DNA of 64,000 nt from Porticoccus sp. W117 (GTDB taxonomy: Bacteria > Pseudomonadota > Gammaproteobacteria > Pseudomonadales > Porticoccaceae): positions 186,001-250,000 of the forward strand of contig NZ_JATAAF010000002.1 of assembly GCF_030341905.1 (NCBI RefSeq), read 5' to 3'. The notes beneath the pieces are model-generated. The model did not search any database, was not told where the DNA came from, and was given only the letters and a program-made list of their open reading frames with translations. Of this stretch, positions 40,240 through 50,899 are shown piece after piece; position 1 is the first letter of the stretch, and each line of letters begins with the position of its first letter. A program made the position numbers and the translations under genes.

Positions 40240-41274
40240 ATGCCACAACAAATGACGCTGGGTGAGCTGGCGCAACAGCTGGGTGCGGAGTTGCGCGGGG
40301 ACGCTGCTTGCCAGGTACACAGCCTGGCGACACTGCAAGAGGCCACAGAAGGGCAGATATCCTTCCTTGCCAACCCCGCCTATGAACGCTTTTTGGAAAC
40401 AACCGAGGCGTCTGCCGTTATTCTCAGCCCAAAAATGGCCGACAAATACAGCGGCAACGCCCTGTTGCTGGATAACCCCTATCTGGGATATGCCCATCTT
40501 TCCAAACTGCTGGATAATGCTCCCAAAGCTGATCTGGGTATTCATCCCTCAGCGGTGGTGGCCGCCAGTGCGCAGCTCCACCCCAGTGTGTCAGTGGCTG
40601 CCAATGTGGTGATTGGTGAAGGGGTAGTTATTGGCGCCGACACTGCCATAGGTACAGGTACAGCCATCGGTGATAACACCCGAATAGGAGAGGGTTGCCA
40701 GCTAGCAGCCAATGTTACGGTTTACCACGGGGTTTCAATGGGCAATCAGGTAACCATCCACAGCGGCGCGGTAATTGGCGCCGATGGCTTTGGCTTTGCC
40801 CCAGACGCAGATGGCAACTGGGTGAAAATACACCAGCTGGGTGGTGTGGTGATTGGCAATCGGGTGGAAATCGGCGCCAACACCACCATTGACCGTGGCG
40901 CTCTGGGCAATACTGAAATCGCCGACGGCGTGATTATCGACAACCAGGTAATGATCGCCCACAACGTCAAAGTGGGTGAAAACACCGCGATGGCGGCCTT
41001 TACCGGTATTTCCGGCAGTACAACCATTGGCAAGAATTGCACCTGGGCGGGCCGTTCTGGGGCTGTGGGCCATATTGATATCGGCGATAACGTTCATGTG
41101 GCTGGTACGGCTGTGATGATGAAAAGTGTCGATGAGCCCGGTGCCTACGGTGCCGGTACGCCTACAAGCCCGATTCGGGAATGGCGCCGCAATTCCGCCC
41201 GTTTCAATCAGCTGGATGAGATGAGTAAACGTCTGCGGCGGTTAGAGAAACAATTGGCAGAGAATGAAAAGTAA
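40240..41274 (+). CDS. lpxD: UDP-3-O-acylglucosamine N-acyltransferase
   Basis: The ATG at 40240 is chosen because GGAGAGGG stands immediately before it. 344 residues: an N-terminal uridine-binding domain (about 1-100) and a left-handed beta-helix of hexapeptide repeats ([18 protein letters not shown] and following) ending in a C-terminal helix. It transfers the second acyl chain to UDP-glucosamine in lipid A synthesis in the cytoplasm. The catalytic His region reads [12 protein letters not shown]. Followed by a palindromic repeat and fabZ. Confidence 0.95.
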   Translation: MPQQMTLGELAQQLGAELRGDAACQVHSLATLQEATEGQISFLANPAYERFLETTEASAVILSPKMADKYSGNALLLDNPYLGYAHLSKLLDNAPKADLGIHPSAVVAASAQLHPSVSVAANVVIGEGVVIGADTAIGTGTAIGDNTRIGEGCQLAANVTVYHGVSMGNQVTIHSGAVIGADGFGFAPDADGNWVKIHQLGGVVIGNRVEIGANTTIDRGALGNTEIADGVIIDNQVMIAHNVKVGENTAMAAFTGISGSTTIGKNCTWAGRSGAVGHIDIGDNVHVAGTAVMMKSVDEPGAYGAGTPTSPIREWRRNSARFNQLDEMSKRLRRLEKQLAENEK

Positions 41275-41285
41275 ATTTTGTGAAT

Positions 41286-41357
41286 TGTAGGGTGGATTAG
41301 CGACAGCGTAATCCACCACAGGGGCGGCGGATTACGCTGTCGCTAATCCGCCCTACA
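41286..41357. repeat. Palindromic repeat of the GTAGGGTGGATTA family, copy 1
   Basis: 29-bp arms at 41286-41314 and 41329-41357 are complementary with one mismatch, starting TGTAGGGTGGATTAGCGACA. Located between lpxD and fabZ. Related copies lie at 42676-42760 and, as a half copy, at 43922-43953. Confidence 0.83.
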
Positions 41358-41449
41358 GTTCGCAATATCGACATCACTTGATTTATAATCCGCCGCTTAT
41401 TCGGCCCCGGTTGCTGAGAACTTTTTGGAGTCCCTTTTTTGGAGTACCC

Positions 41450-41884
41450 ATGGATATCAACGAAATAAAACACTATCTGCCGCACCGCTACCCGTTTTTG
41501 CTGGTCGATCGCGTCACCGAGATTGAGTCCGGTGACCACATTGTGGGCTACAAAAACATCACTGCGAATGAAGAGGTGTTTAACGGCCATTTTCCCCAGG
41601 CTCCAATCTTTCCTGGTGTGATGATTGTTGAGGCGCTGGCGCAGATTTCTGGCATTCTCGGTTTTGCCGATGAGAAAGAAAGCCACGACGAGAATACTCT
41701 GTACCTGTTCGCCGGTGTCGATGGTGTACGCTTCCGCCGCCAAGTAGTGCCTGGTGACAAATTGGTACTGGAATCCCGCCTGCTGTCACGCAAGCGCCAT
41801 ATCCTCAAGTTTGAGGCAAAGGCTACCGTAGACGGTGAGCTGGCTTGCCAGGCAACCCTGATGTGCGCTCTCAAACAGGTATAA
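41450..41884 (+). CDS. fabZ: 3-hydroxyacyl-ACP dehydratase FabZ
   Basis: The ATG at 41450 has GGAG six bases before it. The 144-residue hot-dog protein starts MDINEIKHYLPHRYPFLLVDR and holds the catalytic His in NGHFPQAPIFPGVMIVEA with the partner Glu. It removes water from 3-hydroxyacyl-ACP in fatty-acid elongation and balances lipid A and phospholipid synthesis. It is followed after four bases by lpxA. Confidence 0.96.
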   Translation: MDINEIKHYLPHRYPFLLVDRVTEIESGDHIVGYKNITANEEVFNGHFPQAPIFPGVMIVEALAQISGILGFADEKESHDENTLYLFAGVDGVRFRRQVVPGDKLVLESRLLSRKRHILKFEAKATVDGELACQATLMCALKQV

Positions 41885-41888
41885 ACCT

Positions 41889-42659
41889 GTGATCAGCCCC
41901 CATGCTATTGTCGATCCGGCAGCAAAGCTGGCCGACGATGTAGAAGTCGGCGCTTTTTCTATTATTGGCCCGGATGTAGAAATTGGCGAGGGCACGGTTA
42001 TTGGCCCCCATGTGGTGATCAAAGGCCCGACGGTCATTGGCAAGCACAACCGCATTTTTCAGTTTTCTTCCGTTGGCGAAGACACCCCTGACCTGAAATA
42101 CAAAGGCGAGCCCACTCGCCTGGTAATGGGGGATCACAACACCATTCGCGAAGGGGTGACCATCCACCGGGGCACCATTCAGGATCGTTCCGAAACCACC
42201 ATTGGTAACCACAACCTGTTGATGGCCTACGCTCATGTGGGCCACGATTGCGTGATTGGCAATCACAGTATTCTGGTGAATAACGTCGCACTGGCGGGTC
42301 ATGTCTGGATCGGCGACTGGGCCATTCTGGCAGGCTATGCCATGGTGGCCCAGTATTGCAAAGTGGGCGCCCACAGCTTTATCGGCGCTGCCGGCTTTAT
42401 CAATCGTGATGTGCCCGCTTACGTGATGGCTGCTGGCAACCCGGCAGAGCCAAAGACCGTCAATATCGAAGGTTTAAAGCGCCGCGGCTTCAGCAAAGAC
42501 CAAATTCGCGATATCAACCGCGCCTACAAAACCCTCTATCGTCGTGGGCTATCGCTGGAAGATGCGCTGGCGGAAATGCAAAAGGCCGCCAATGCAGAGC
42601 CTGCGGTGCAAGTGATGGTGGATAGCGTAAAAGCGGCCAAGAGCGGGATTATTCGCTAG
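41889..42659 (+). CDS. lpxA: UDP-N-acetylglucosamine acyltransferase
   Basis: A 256-residue hexapeptide-repeat trimer protein starting with GTG, four bases behind fabZ. It adds the first acyl chain in lipid A synthesis. The catalytic His is in AYAHVGHDCVIGNH. The C-terminal helical domain begins LKRRGFSKDQIRDINRAYKTL. Length and motifs are standard. Confidence 0.96.
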   Translation: MISPHAIVDPAAKLADDVEVGAFSIIGPDVEIGEGTVIGPHVVIKGPTVIGKHNRIFQFSSVGEDTPDLKYKGEPTRLVMGDHNTIREGVTIHRGTIQDRSETTIGNHNLLMAYAHVGHDCVIGNHSILVNNVALAGHVWIGDWAILAGYAMVAQYCKVGAHSFIGAAGFINRDVPAYVMAAGNPAEPKTVNIEGLKRRGFSKDQIRDINRAYKTLYRRGLSLEDALAEMQKAANAEPAVQVMVDSVKAAKSGIIR

Positions 42660-42675
42660 CACAAGGCAACACCCC

Positions 42676-42760
42676 GTAGGGTGGATTAGCGCAGCGTAAT
42701 CCACCATAACCATCGCGGTGGATTACGCTGCGCCGATCTACCTAAAAAAAGCACCCTACA
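42676..42760. repeat. Palindromic repeat of the GTAGGGTGGATTA family, copy 2
   Basis: GTAGGGTGGATTAGCGCAGC at the left and GGTGGATTACGCTGCGC (42717-42733) form the inverted pair; the right end closes with CACCCTAC after an unrelated 18-bp stretch. Located between lpxA and lpxB. Confidence 0.75.
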
Positions 42761-42773
42761 TTCAGCATCGAAA

Positions 42774-43934
42774 ATGGATAATTCAACTCCCATCACCATC
42801 GGCATAGTCGCCGGCGAAGCCTCTGGCGACCAGCTGGGTGCCGGGCTGATCTTCGCGCTGCGCAAGCGTTTCCCAAACGCCCGGTTTGAAGGGGTTGGTG
42901 GCGAAAAGATGATCGCCGAAGGCTTTCACAGCCTTTACCCCATGGAGCGGCTGTCGGTGATGGGCATTGTCGAGCCTCTGAAACGCCTGCCGGAACTGCT
43001 GCGCATGCGCAGTAACCTGTACAAACATTTTCGCGACAGCAAACCGGCGCTGTTTATCGGCATCGATTCGCCGGATTTCACCATTCACCTGGAAGGCAAA
43101 CTGCGCCGTGCGGGTGTTACCACAGCCCATTATGTCAGCCCGTCGGTGTGGGCCTGGCGTCAGGGACGGGTAAAAACCATCGCCCGCAGCGTTGATCATA
43201 TTCTTACCCTGTTTCCCTTTGAATCGCGGTTTTATCAACAGCACGGGGTGCCGGAAACCTGTGTGGGCCATCCTCTGGCAGACAAGCTGCCTATGGAGAA
43301 CGACACCGCCGCCGCCCGGGAACAATTGGGTTTGAGCGGAGGCAAACCATTGCTGGCGCTGTTACCTGGCAGCCGCGGCTCCGAAGTGGCTCAACTGGGC
43401 ACACTGTTCCTGCAAGTGGCGCAAAAGCTGGAACAGCAAGTGGAGGGCATTCGCTTTGTGATTCCTGCGGCCAACCCCCACCGCCGCCAGCAAATCGACG
43501 AGTTGGTAAAACAGTTTCCCAATCTGGATATTACCGTCACCGATGGCAATGCCTTGCTGGCGATGGCGGCGGCGGATGCGCTGTTGGTGGCTTCCGGTAC
43601 GGTGACTTTGGAAGCCATGTTGCTGAAAAAGCCCATGGTGGTGAGTTACCGAATGGGCAAGGGTTCCTACGCTATTTTCTCCCGCCTGGTAAAAGTCCCC
43701 CATGTGGCATTGCCTAATCTACTGGCGGATCAGCGCCTGGTGCCAGAGCTGATTCAGGATGATGCCACCGTGGACAATATCAGCGAGGAACTGCTCAATT
43801 ACCTCAATAACCCGGAGCGCACCCAGCAACTGGTTGATGAATTTACCCAGCTCCACCAACTGTTGCGCCGCAAGGCCAGCGAAACCGCTGCGGATTCACT
43901 TTCCAAGCTGATAGAACGGAGTAGGGTGGGTTAG
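42774..43934 (+). CDS. lpxB: Lipid-A-disaccharide synthase
   Basis: A 386-residue GT19 glycosyltransferase joining UDP-2,3-diacylglucosamine and lipid X on the inner membrane surface. Family motifs are [15 protein letters not shown] at the start, [22 protein letters not shown] and [10 protein letters not shown]. The last three codons and the stop are provided by a half copy of the GTAGGGTGG repeat, so the C-terminus (SRVG) is partly repeat-derived. Confidence 0.95.
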   Translation: MDNSTPITIGIVAGEASGDQLGAGLIFALRKRFPNARFEGVGGEKMIAEGFHSLYPMERLSVMGIVEPLKRLPELLRMRSNLYKHFRDSKPALFIGIDSPDFTIHLEGKLRRAGVTTAHYVSPSVWAWRQGRVKTIARSVDHILTLFPFESRFYQQHGVPETCVGHPLADKLPMENDTAAAREQLGLSGGKPLLALLPGSRGSEVAQLGTLFLQVAQKLEQQVEGIRFVIPAANPHRRQQIDELVKQFPNLDITVTDGNALLAMAAADALLVASGTVTLEAMLLKKPMVVSYRMGKGSYAIFSRLVKVPHVALPNLLADQRLVPELIQDDATVDNISEELLNYLNNPERTQQLVDEFTQLHQLLRRKASETAADSLSKLIERSRVG

Positions 43935-43953
43935 CCGCAGGCGTAACCCACCA
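43922..43953. repeat. Half copy of the GTAGGGTGG repeat overlapping the lpxB stop
   Basis: GTAGGGTGGGTTAGCCGCAG followed by GCGTAACCCACC: a single arm with its own small inverted ends. The lpxB stop codon TAG lies inside it and rnhB starts eight bases beyond. Confidence 0.65.
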
Positions 43954-43960
43954 ACAGTTT

Positions 43961-44596
43961 ATGGCAAAGAAGAAACCCAAATCAGAGGCACCCTACAAAC
44001 TGGACTACAACGGCCAGCTGCTGGCCGGTGTGGATGAAGTGGGCCGCGGCCCCTTGGCCGGGGATGTGGTGACCGCGGCAGTCATTCTCGACCCCCTGCA
44101 ACCCATCGAAGGCTTGGGTGACTCCAAAAAAATTTCCGAGAAACGACGCGAACAGCTCTACGAAGAAATTACCCATAAAGCATTGGCCTGGTGTGTGGGC
44201 CGCGCCAGTGTGGCAGAGATCGACCGCTACAATATTCTGCAAGCCACCATGATGGCCATGTACCGCGCCGTCACCGGTTTGTCGGTACAGCCGGAATACG
44301 TGGCGGTGGATGGCAACAAAATGCCCAAATGGCCTTACAACGGCGAAACCGTAGTGAAGGGCGATGCCAAGGTGGCGGAAATTGGCGCCGCCTCCATCGT
44401 TGCCAAAGTCACCCGCGACAGGGAAATGATCGCCTTTGAGGATACCTATCCCGGCTACGGATTTTCTGCCCACAAGGGCTATGCTACTCAACAGCACACC
44501 GACGCCATCAGGCAGCTCGGCCCCTGTGATATTCACCGCCGTTCCTTTGAACCGGTGAAGGGGATGTTGGAAGTGGAGCAGTTGCCGCTGGTGTGA
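43961..44596 (+). CDS. rnhB: Ribonuclease HII
   Basis: A 211-residue enzyme that removes RNA from RNA-DNA hybrids and single ribonucleotides. The catalytic pair D25-E26 is in [14 protein letters not shown], and [20 protein letters not shown] and HKGYATQQH complete the active site. Its stop is followed directly by an array of 7-bp repeats in palindromic arrangement, then dnaE. Confidence 0.96.
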   Translation: MAKKKPKSEAPYKLDYNGQLLAGVDEVGRGPLAGDVVTAAVILDPLQPIEGLGDSKKISEKRREQLYEEITHKALAWCVGRASVAEIDRYNILQATMMAMYRAVTGLSVQPEYVAVDGNKMPKWPYNGETVVKGDAKVAEIGAASIVAKVTRDREMIAFEDTYPGYGFSAHKGYATQQHTDAIRQLGPCDIHRRSFEPVKGMLEVEQLPLV

Positions 44597-44600
44597 ATGA

Positions 44601-44659
44601 GAGACGAGAGATGAGAGACGAGAGATGTGCCCCGTCTCCCATCTCTCGTCTCTCATCTC
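44601..44659. repeat. Palindrome built from 7-bp units
   Basis: Units GAGACGA and GAGATGA alternate at 44601-44627; the 20-bp arm GAGATGAGAGACGAGAGATG (44608-44627) recurs perfectly inverted at 44640-44659 with a 12-bp spacer. It could serve as an mRNA end for rnhB. Period 7, as in the zipA and nlpD arrays. Confidence 0.88.
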
Positions 44660-44722
44660 CTAAAATAACTGTTAGAATTCCGATTCTTCCTGTTATTTCA
44701 AAAGACAATAATTCCCCCAGCT

Positions 44723-47700
44723 ATGACAACAGATTTCGTCCACCTCCGCCTGCACACTGAATACTCACTGATTGACGGCCTGGTTCGCATCAAGCCGTTG
44801 GTGGCTAAGGTGGCCGAGTTGGGCATGCCGGCACTGGCGATTACGGATTTCTGCAACTTCTACGGCCTGGTTAAATTCTACAAGGCGGCACAGGGTAGCG
44901 GCATCAAGCCCATTGCTGGCAGCGACTTGCTGGTGGCTGGAGAGGACAGCGAAGACGAGCCGAGTTTGCTCACTCTGCTGGTGCAAAATGCTGTGGGCTA
45001 CAAGAATCTTACCAAGCTGATTTCCCGCGCTTATCGAGAGGGTCAATCACAGGGGCGGCCCATCGTTCAGCAGGCATGGGTGAGCGAATTTTCCGAAGGG
45101 CTGATCGCGCTTTCTGGCGGTCGCCTGGGCAATGTGGGGCGGGCTCTGCTGTCTGGCAATCGCGATCAGGCGGCGGAATTTCTGGCTCGCTGGCAAAAAG
45201 ATTTTCCCGACCGTTTCTATCTGGAACTGCAACGTACCGGTCGCCCTCATGAAGAGCGTTACCTGCACGCCGCGGTGGATTTGGCTGCCGAACTAGGCTG
45301 CCCGGTGGTGGCCACTAATGAGGTCTGCTTCCTGACTGCTGATGAATTTGACGCCCACGAAGCACGGGTGTGCATCCATGATGGCCGGGTGCTGGACGAC
45401 CCCCGCCGCGCTCGCAATTACAGCGAGCAGCAGTATCTGCGCTCTCCGCAAGAAATGGCGGAGCTGTTTGCGGATATCCCCGAAGCCTTGCAAAACACCG
45501 TGGAAATCGCAAAACGCTGTACTCTGGATATTGAACTGGGCACTTATTACCTGCCGGATTACCCCATCCCCGAAGATTTTGAAAACGACCCGTTTTTCAA
45601 AGATCACACCCCTTACAAAGAGTTGGAAGATTTTGCCAAACAGGCCATGGCAGGAAAATGGCAGGGCAGGGAGGGGGAGTCGGAATACGCGGACATGGTG
45701 CGTACAAATGTGTTCTTCCAGAAAATTTCCTACGAAGGGTTGGAATGGCGTTTAAAGGATATTCTCGATAAAGCCAGCCCGGACTACCAAGCCCGTAAAA
45801 AGCCCTACAACGAGCGCCTGCGTTTTGAGCTGGACATCATTATGCAGATGGGCTTCCCCGGCTATTTCCTGATCGTGATGGACTTTATTCAGTGGGCCAA
45901 GGACAACGATATTCCTGTAGGGCCGGGGCGTGGTTCCGGTGCCGGTTCTCTGGTGGCCTACGCCCAGAAAATTACCGATTTGGATCCGCTGGAATACGAC
46001 CTGCTGTTTGAGCGCTTCCTCAATCCGGAACGGGTGTCCATGCCCGACTTCGATATCGACTTCTGCATGGACAACCGCGACAAGGTCATACACTACGTGG
46101 CGGAAACCTACGGCCGGGACGCGGTATCCCAGATCATCACCTTCGGTACCATGGCCGCCAAGGCGGTGGTGCGCGACGTGGCGCGGGTACAGGGCAAGTC
46201 TTATGGCCTTGCAGACAAACTCTCGAAAATGATTCCCCCGGACGTGGGTATGACACTGGCCAAAGCGTTGGCCGGTGAAGAGGTGTTGCGGGAATTTTTG
46301 GACGGCGACGACGAAGCCCAGGAAATCTGGGATATGGCGGTGCAGCTGGAAGGGGTGTCCCGCAACGTGGGCAAACACGCCGGTGGTGTGGTCATTGCCC
46401 CCACCTGCATTACCGACTTTGCGCCGCTGTTCTGCGATGAGTCCGGCGAGGGATTGGTTACCCAGTTCGATAAAAACGACGTGGAAGATGCGGGCCTGGT
46501 GAAGTTCGACTTCCTGGGGTTGCGCACCCTGACGATTATCGACTGGGCTCTGGCTATGGTAAACAAAGCCAGAGCCCGCCAAGGTGAAGAAGAACTGGAT
46601 ATCAATGCCATACCCTTGGATGATGCTGAGACCTTCAAACTGCTGAAAAAAGCCCAGACTACCGCGGTATTCCAGCTGGAATCCCGGGGCATGAAAGACC
46701 TGATCAAGCGCCTGCAGCCGGACAACGTGGAAGACATGATCGCTCTGGTGGCACTGTTCCGCCCCGGCCCGCTGGATTCCGGCATGGTGGATGACTTTGT
46801 TAACCGCAAACACGGCCGCGCCGAAGTGGCCTACCCGGACGCCAAATACCAGCACGATAAACTCAAGCCGATTCTTGAGCCCACCTACGGGGTGATCGTC
46901 TATCAGGAGCAGGTGATGCAGATCGCCCAGGAACTGGCGGGTTATAGCCTCGGCGGTGCCGACCTGTTGCGCCGGGCCATGGGTAAGAAGAAGCCAGAGG
47001 AAATGGCCAAGCAGCGCAGCACCTTTGAGGAGGGCGCCAAGGGCCAGGGGGTTGATCCCGAGCTGGCGATGAAAATCTTCGATTTGGTGGAGAAGTTTGC
47101 CGGTTATGGCTTTAACAAATCCCACTCCGCAGCTTATGCGCTGGTGTCTTACCAGACCGCCTGGCTCAAGGCTCACTACCCGTCACAATTCATGGCCGCC
47201 ACCATGTCGTCGGATATGGACAAAACCGACAAAGTGGTGACGTTTATCGAAGAGTGTCGGGAGATGGAGCTCACCCTGCTGCCACCGGATGTGAACACCG
47301 GTGAGTTCTATTTTACCGTGGACGAGCAGGACAACATTATCTACGGTCTGGGGGCCATCAAAGGGCTCGGCGAAGGCCCTATCGACAATATTCTCGAAGC
47401 CCGTAAAGACGGCCCGTTTAAAGACCTGTTCGACTTCTGCAACCGGGTGGACTCCCGCAAGGTCAACAAGCGCGCTCTGGAAGCACTGATACGCAGTGGT
47501 GCTCTGGATCGCATCGGCCCCGAAGTTGAAGGTAACGATGAGCAGCGCTTAAGTCGCAGTCGCGCCATTATGCTGGCGGCCATGGAAGAAGCGGTCAAAC
47601 TGGCGGATCAAAACGCCCGCAACCGCGACAGTGGCATGGCTGATTTGTTTGGCAGCACTCCTCAGGAAAGTGCCCCGGAAATCACTTATACCAGCTTTAA

Positions 47701-48421
47701 CCGGGTGCGCAGCCTTAGTATCAAAGAGCGCCTTGGTGGTGAAAAAGACACGTTGGGGCTGTATCTGACCGGCCACCCGGTGGATGAATACGACCGGGAG
47801 CTGAAGCAATTTGTCTCCGCCCGCATCAGTGATCTACAGCCCAAGCCCCGCGAAGTACAAGTGGTGGCCGGATTGGTGGTGGATATGCGGGTGCGCAAAA
47901 ACAAAAAGGGCGAGCCCTGGGCCAGCGTCAGCCTGGACGACCGCAGTGGCCGTATGGAGGCACTGGTATTTGCCGATCGCTTCCGCGACTACCGGGAAAA
48001 AATCGCCAAAGACGAAATCCTGGTGATGGAAGGAGAAGTACAAACCGATGATTTCTCCGGTGGCCTGGCAATTCGCGCAGAAACCGTGCGTACCCTGTCA
48101 GATGCCAGGGATATGGCGGTCAAAGACCTGTCTTTAAGGTACTGCCCGGAGAACCGCCAGGCCGACAGTGCTCAGCGCCTGTCGGAGGCGCTGGCGGACT
48201 TTCGCGAAGGCTCGGTGGCCGTCAAAGTGAGCTGCAGCAACACCAGCGCCAGTGGCGATGTGGTGCTTGGTGACGGCTGGCGGGTATCGATTCGGGATGA
48301 GCTACTCCATCGCCTTCGGGAACAGCTGGGGGCAGACAATGTATCCCTGGCTTATGAAGCGGGCAAGCTGAAAACCGCTGAACTCAAGGGTGCCAACCGT
48401 TATCGCCGCCCGCGGGAGTAA
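44723..48421 (+). CDS. dnaE: DNA polymerase III alpha subunit
   Basis: A 1,232-residue replicative polymerase. The N-terminal PHP domain ([16 protein letters not shown]) is followed by the palm with the catalytic motif [12 protein letters not shown] and [15 protein letters not shown], the fingers ([27 protein letters not shown]), then HhH, OB ([18 protein letters not shown]) and C-terminal tau-binding domains. It is about 60-70 residues longer than E. coli DnaE; most of the excess is an insertion at about 287-333, just before the palm. A dyad (AAATAAC...GTTATTT, 44663-44698) precedes the start. Confidence 0.97.
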   Translation: MTTDFVHLRLHTEYSLIDGLVRIKPLVAKVAELGMPALAITDFCNFYGLVKFYKAAQGSGIKPIAGSDLLVAGEDSEDEPSLLTLLVQNAVGYKNLTKLISRAYREGQSQGRPIVQQAWVSEFSEGLIALSGGRLGNVGRALLSGNRDQAAEFLARWQKDFPDRFYLELQRTGRPHEERYLHAAVDLAAELGCPVVATNEVCFLTADEFDAHEARVCIHDGRVLDDPRRARNYSEQQYLRSPQEMAELFADIPEALQNTVEIAKRCTLDIELGTYYLPDYPIPEDFENDPFFKDHTPYKELEDFAKQAMAGKWQGREGESEYADMVRTNVFFQKISYEGLEWRLKDILDKASPDYQARKKPYNERLRFELDIIMQMGFPGYFLIVMDFIQWAKDNDIPVGPGRGSGAGSLVAYAQKITDLDPLEYDLLFERFLNPERVSMPDFDIDFCMDNRDKVIHYVAETYGRDAVSQIITFGTMAAKAVVRDVARVQGKSYGLADKLSKMIPPDVGMTLAKALAGEEVLREFLDGDDEAQEIWDMAVQLEGVSRNVGKHAGGVVIAPTCITDFAPLFCDESGEGLVTQFDKNDVEDAGLVKFDFLGLRTLTIIDWALAMVNKARARQGEEELDINAIPLDDAETFKLLKKAQTTAVFQLESRGMKDLIKRLQPDNVEDMIALVALFRPGPLDSGMVDDFVNRKHGRAEVAYPDAKYQHDKLKPILEPTYGVIVYQEQVMQIAQELAGYSLGGADLLRRAMGKKKPEEMAKQRSTFEEGAKGQGVDPELAMKIFDLVEKFAGYGFNKSHSAAYALVSYQTAWLKAHYPSQFMAATMSSDMDKTDKVVTFIEECREMELTLLPPDVNTGEFYFTVDEQDNIIYGLGAIKGLGEGPIDNILEARKDGPFKDLFDFCNRVDSRKVNKRALEALIRSGALDRIGPEVEGNDEQRLSRSRAIMLAAMEEAVKLADQNARNRDSGMADLFGSTPQESAPEITYTSFNRVRSLSIKERLGGEKDTLGLYLTGHPVDEYDRELKQFVSARISDLQPKPREVQVVAGLVVDMRVRKNKKGEPWASVSLDDRSGRMEALVFADRFRDYREKIAKDEILVMEGEVQTDDFSGGLAIRAETVRTLSDARDMAVKDLSLRYCPENRQADSAQRLSEALADFREGSVAVKVSCSNTSASGDVVLGDGWRVSIRDELLHRLREQLGADNVSLAYEAGKLKTAELKGANRYRRPRE

Positions 48422-48551
48422 TGGTTTGCGCCTACACCCCACGGGTATAACCCACCCAACAAAGTTAGTGGCCATTTCAGGCAACAAATAGTACTCTACG
48501 GCCATCTATATACCCGTTTTTTGCCACTTAATAATTACGGATCAACGGCGA

Positions 48552-49505
48552 ATGAATCTTAACTATCTCGATTTTGAACAGCCCATCGCGGACCTGGAAG
48601 CCAAAATTGAAGAGCTGCAGCTGGTCGGCAACGATAATGACCTCAATATCACCGAGGAAATTGCCAAGCTGCGGGACAAATCTCACAAACTCACCGAAAG
48701 CATCTACTCCAGCCTGACACCTTGGCAGGTAGTGCAAGTGGCGCGCCATCCCCAGCGCCCCTATACCGTGGATTACATCAAGCGCGTGTTTACCGATTTT
48801 GATGAACTGCACGGTGATCGCCACTTTGGTGACGACCACGCTATTGTTGGTGGCACTGCCCGCCTTAATGGCATGCCGGTGATGGTGATTGGCGAGGAAA
48901 AAGGTCGCGGTGTTAACGACAAGATTCATCGCAACTTCGGTATGCCCAAGCCAGAGGGCTATCGCAAGGCTCTGCGCCTGATGGAAATGGCCGAGCGCTT
49001 CAAAATGCCGATCATCACTCTGATTGACACTCCCGGAGCATACCCCGGCATTGATTCTGAAGAGCGCGGTATTTCTGAAGCCATTGCCCAGAACCTGGCG
49101 GTGATGTCGCGACTGGAAACCCCGATGATCTGCACCGTGATCGGCGAGGGCAGCTCTGGTGGCGCGTTGGCCATTGGCGTGGGTGACCACCTCAATATGT
49201 TGCAATACGCCACCTATTTTGTGATTTCACCGGAAGGTTGCGCCAACATTATCTGGAAAACCGCCGAAAAAGCACCGGACGCTGCTCAGGCCATGGGGGT
49301 GACCTCAGATACTCTGGAGTCTCTGGGAATTGTGGATGAAACTATTCCCGAGCCTTTGGGCGGTGCACATCGGGATATCGAAGCCATGTCCGATACCCTG
49401 CGTGACAGGCTCAGCACCCAGCTGGAAAACCTGAAAGATATTCCCATGGAGCGGCTGCTGGAAAAACGTTTTGAGCGTTTGATGGCTTACGGAAATCCGG
49501 AATAA
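48552..49505 (+). CDS. accA: Acetyl-CoA carboxylase carboxyltransferase alpha subunit
   Basis: A 317-residue protein that with AccD transfers CO2 from biotin to acetyl-CoA. [20 protein letters not shown] at the start, the crotonase-like core with [13 protein letters not shown]-like [29 protein letters not shown] and [15 protein letters not shown] are the family's motifs. It follows dnaE by 130 bp and ends before a strong terminator. Confidence 0.97.
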   Translation: MNLNYLDFEQPIADLEAKIEELQLVGNDNDLNITEEIAKLRDKSHKLTESIYSSLTPWQVVQVARHPQRPYTVDYIKRVFTDFDELHGDRHFGDDHAIVGGTARLNGMPVMVIGEEKGRGVNDKIHRNFGMPKPEGYRKALRLMEMAERFKMPIITLIDTPGAYPGIDSEERGISEAIAQNLAVMSRLETPMICTVIGEGSSGGALAIGVGDHLNMLQYATYFVISPEGCANIIWKTAEKAPDAAQAMGVTSDTLESLGIVDETIPEPLGGAHRDIEAMSDTLRDRLSTQLENLKDIPMERLLEKRFERLMAYGNPE

Positions 49506-49554
49506 ATACATTAGTAGATAGCCCTTAAATAGTTTGGGGTTAACTAAAGCAATA

Positions 49555-49582
49555 AAAGCCAGAGCACCGCTCTGGCTTTTTT
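49555..49582 (+). terminator. Terminator after accA
   Basis: AAAGCCAGAGC, loop ACC, GCTCTGGC and T6: a classical rho-independent terminator 50 bp past the accA stop. Confidence 0.92.
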
Positions 49583-49597
49583 GGTTACACTGCCTCC

Positions 49598-50899
49598 ATG
49601 TTCACTACCGATTTGCTGGCTCCCGATCTTGCGACTCTGCAAAACGCAGAGCGAGTTTATGTGGGCTATAGCGGCGGTCTGGACTCCCAAGTTCTGCTGC
49701 ATGCTGTGGTCACACTGCTGGGACCAGAGAAAATCACAGCTCTGCATATCAACCACCAAATCTCTCCCAATGCAGATAACTGGCAGGCCCATTGCGCTGA
49801 GCAATGTCGCCAGCTGGATGTGCCATTGCAGGCATTTCGAGTGGAGTTGGAGCCCAGCGAAAATATTGAGCTGGCTGCTCGCAACGCTCGCTATAAAGTC
49901 TTTGAAGCCGCTTTAGATGATGGGGATTTACTGCTGTTGGCGCACCACGCTGATGACCAGTCAGAAACTGTGCTGTACCGACTGATGCGCTGCTCTGGTC
50001 CCCGCGGCTTGGCAGGTATGCCGCGTTCCCGCTCACTGGGCAAAGGCCAGCTGCTGCGGCCATTGCTGGACATCAGCCGTGAGGAGTTGCACCAATACGC
50101 CAGGCATCACCGCCTGCAGTGGGTGGAGGACGAGTCCAATCAGCAGCTGACTTACGACCGCAACTACCTGCGACACAGTGTGGTGCCGGCCATAGAAAAA
50201 CGCTGGCCAGACCTTGCAAAGCGTCTTTCCCAAGTGGCGACGCTGTGTGCCGACAGCGACGAACTCAACCGCCAGTTGGCGACAACGGATTTACAAGCCG
50301 GCAATGAAAGGCAGGAGCGTCTCGGTGTCAGTATTGAACAGCAAGCACTGGCGCAACTGAGTCATTTGCGCCGCCACAATTTGATTCGCTTCTGGCTGGA
50401 AAAACACCACTACGCGATGCCTCCAAAAAAACGCCTGGAGCTTATTCACCGGGAACTGCTGGAAGCCAAAGCCGATGCCAGCCCAATTGTCGATTTCGGC
50501 GACTGCCAACTGCGCCGCTACAACAACCGAGTCTACCTGCTGCCGCCATTGCCACCAGCCCTTGCTGAGGGCACGGAAATCACCTGGGATGGAAAGCAGC
50601 CACTCTATATAGAAGGCTGCGGCAAGCTAACCGCCGCTGAACCATTCGCCAAGCCGGTAACCGTACGCTTTCGCCAAGGCGGCGAACGCTGCCAACCCGA
50701 TGGGCGCAACAGCTCGCAAACCCTGAAAAAATTGCTACAGGAGTACCATTTGGAGCCTTGGTTGCGAGACAGAGTGCCGTTACTGTATAAATGCGATCAA
50801 TTGATAGCGGCGGCTGACCTGTTTAGTGAAGCGGGTTTGCCAAAGGTTGAATGGAGTCTGGATAAAAATGCTACGGAATACTTCACTTCCTCTGATTGA
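49598..50899 (+). CDS. tilS: tRNA(Ile)-lysidine synthetase
   Basis: A 433-residue ATP-pyrophosphatase that modifies C34 of tRNA-Ile2 to lysidine so that it reads AUA. The PP-loop SGGLDS is at residues 25-30 and HHADDQSETVLYRLMRCSG follows; the C-terminal domain (about 340-433, with GERCQPDGRNSSQTLKKLLQ) binds the tRNA. No ribosome site is obvious. The next gene starts inside its last 32 bases. Confidence 0.94.
   Translation: MFTTDLLAPDLATLQNAERVYVGYSGGLDSQVLLHAVVTLLGPEKITALHINHQISPNADNWQAHCAEQCRQLDVPLQAFRVELEPSENIELAARNARYKVFEAALDDGDLLLLAHHADDQSETVLYRLMRCSGPRGLAGMPRSRSLGKGQLLRPLLDISREELHQYARHHRLQWVEDESNQQLTYDRNYLRHSVVPAIEKRWPDLAKRLSQVATLCADSDELNRQLATTDLQAGNERQERLGVSIEQQALAQLSHLRRHNLIRFWLEKHHYAMPPKKRLELIHRELLEAKADASPIVDFGDCQLRRYNNRVYLLPPLPPALAEGTEITWDGKQPLYIEGCGKLTAAEPFAKPVTVRFRQGGERCQPDGRNSSQTLKKLLQEYHLEPWLRDRVPLLYKCDQLIAAADLFSEAGLPKVEWSLDKNATEYFTSSD

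Noticed and set aside
41421-41450. Doubled CTTTTTGGAGT segment ahead of fabZ as a regulatory element
   Set aside because: A short direct repeat that duplicates the ribosome site; nothing else supports a function.
45752-47176. 474-residue open frame antisense to dnaE
   Set aside because: Reverse shadow of a highly biased gene with no start signal.
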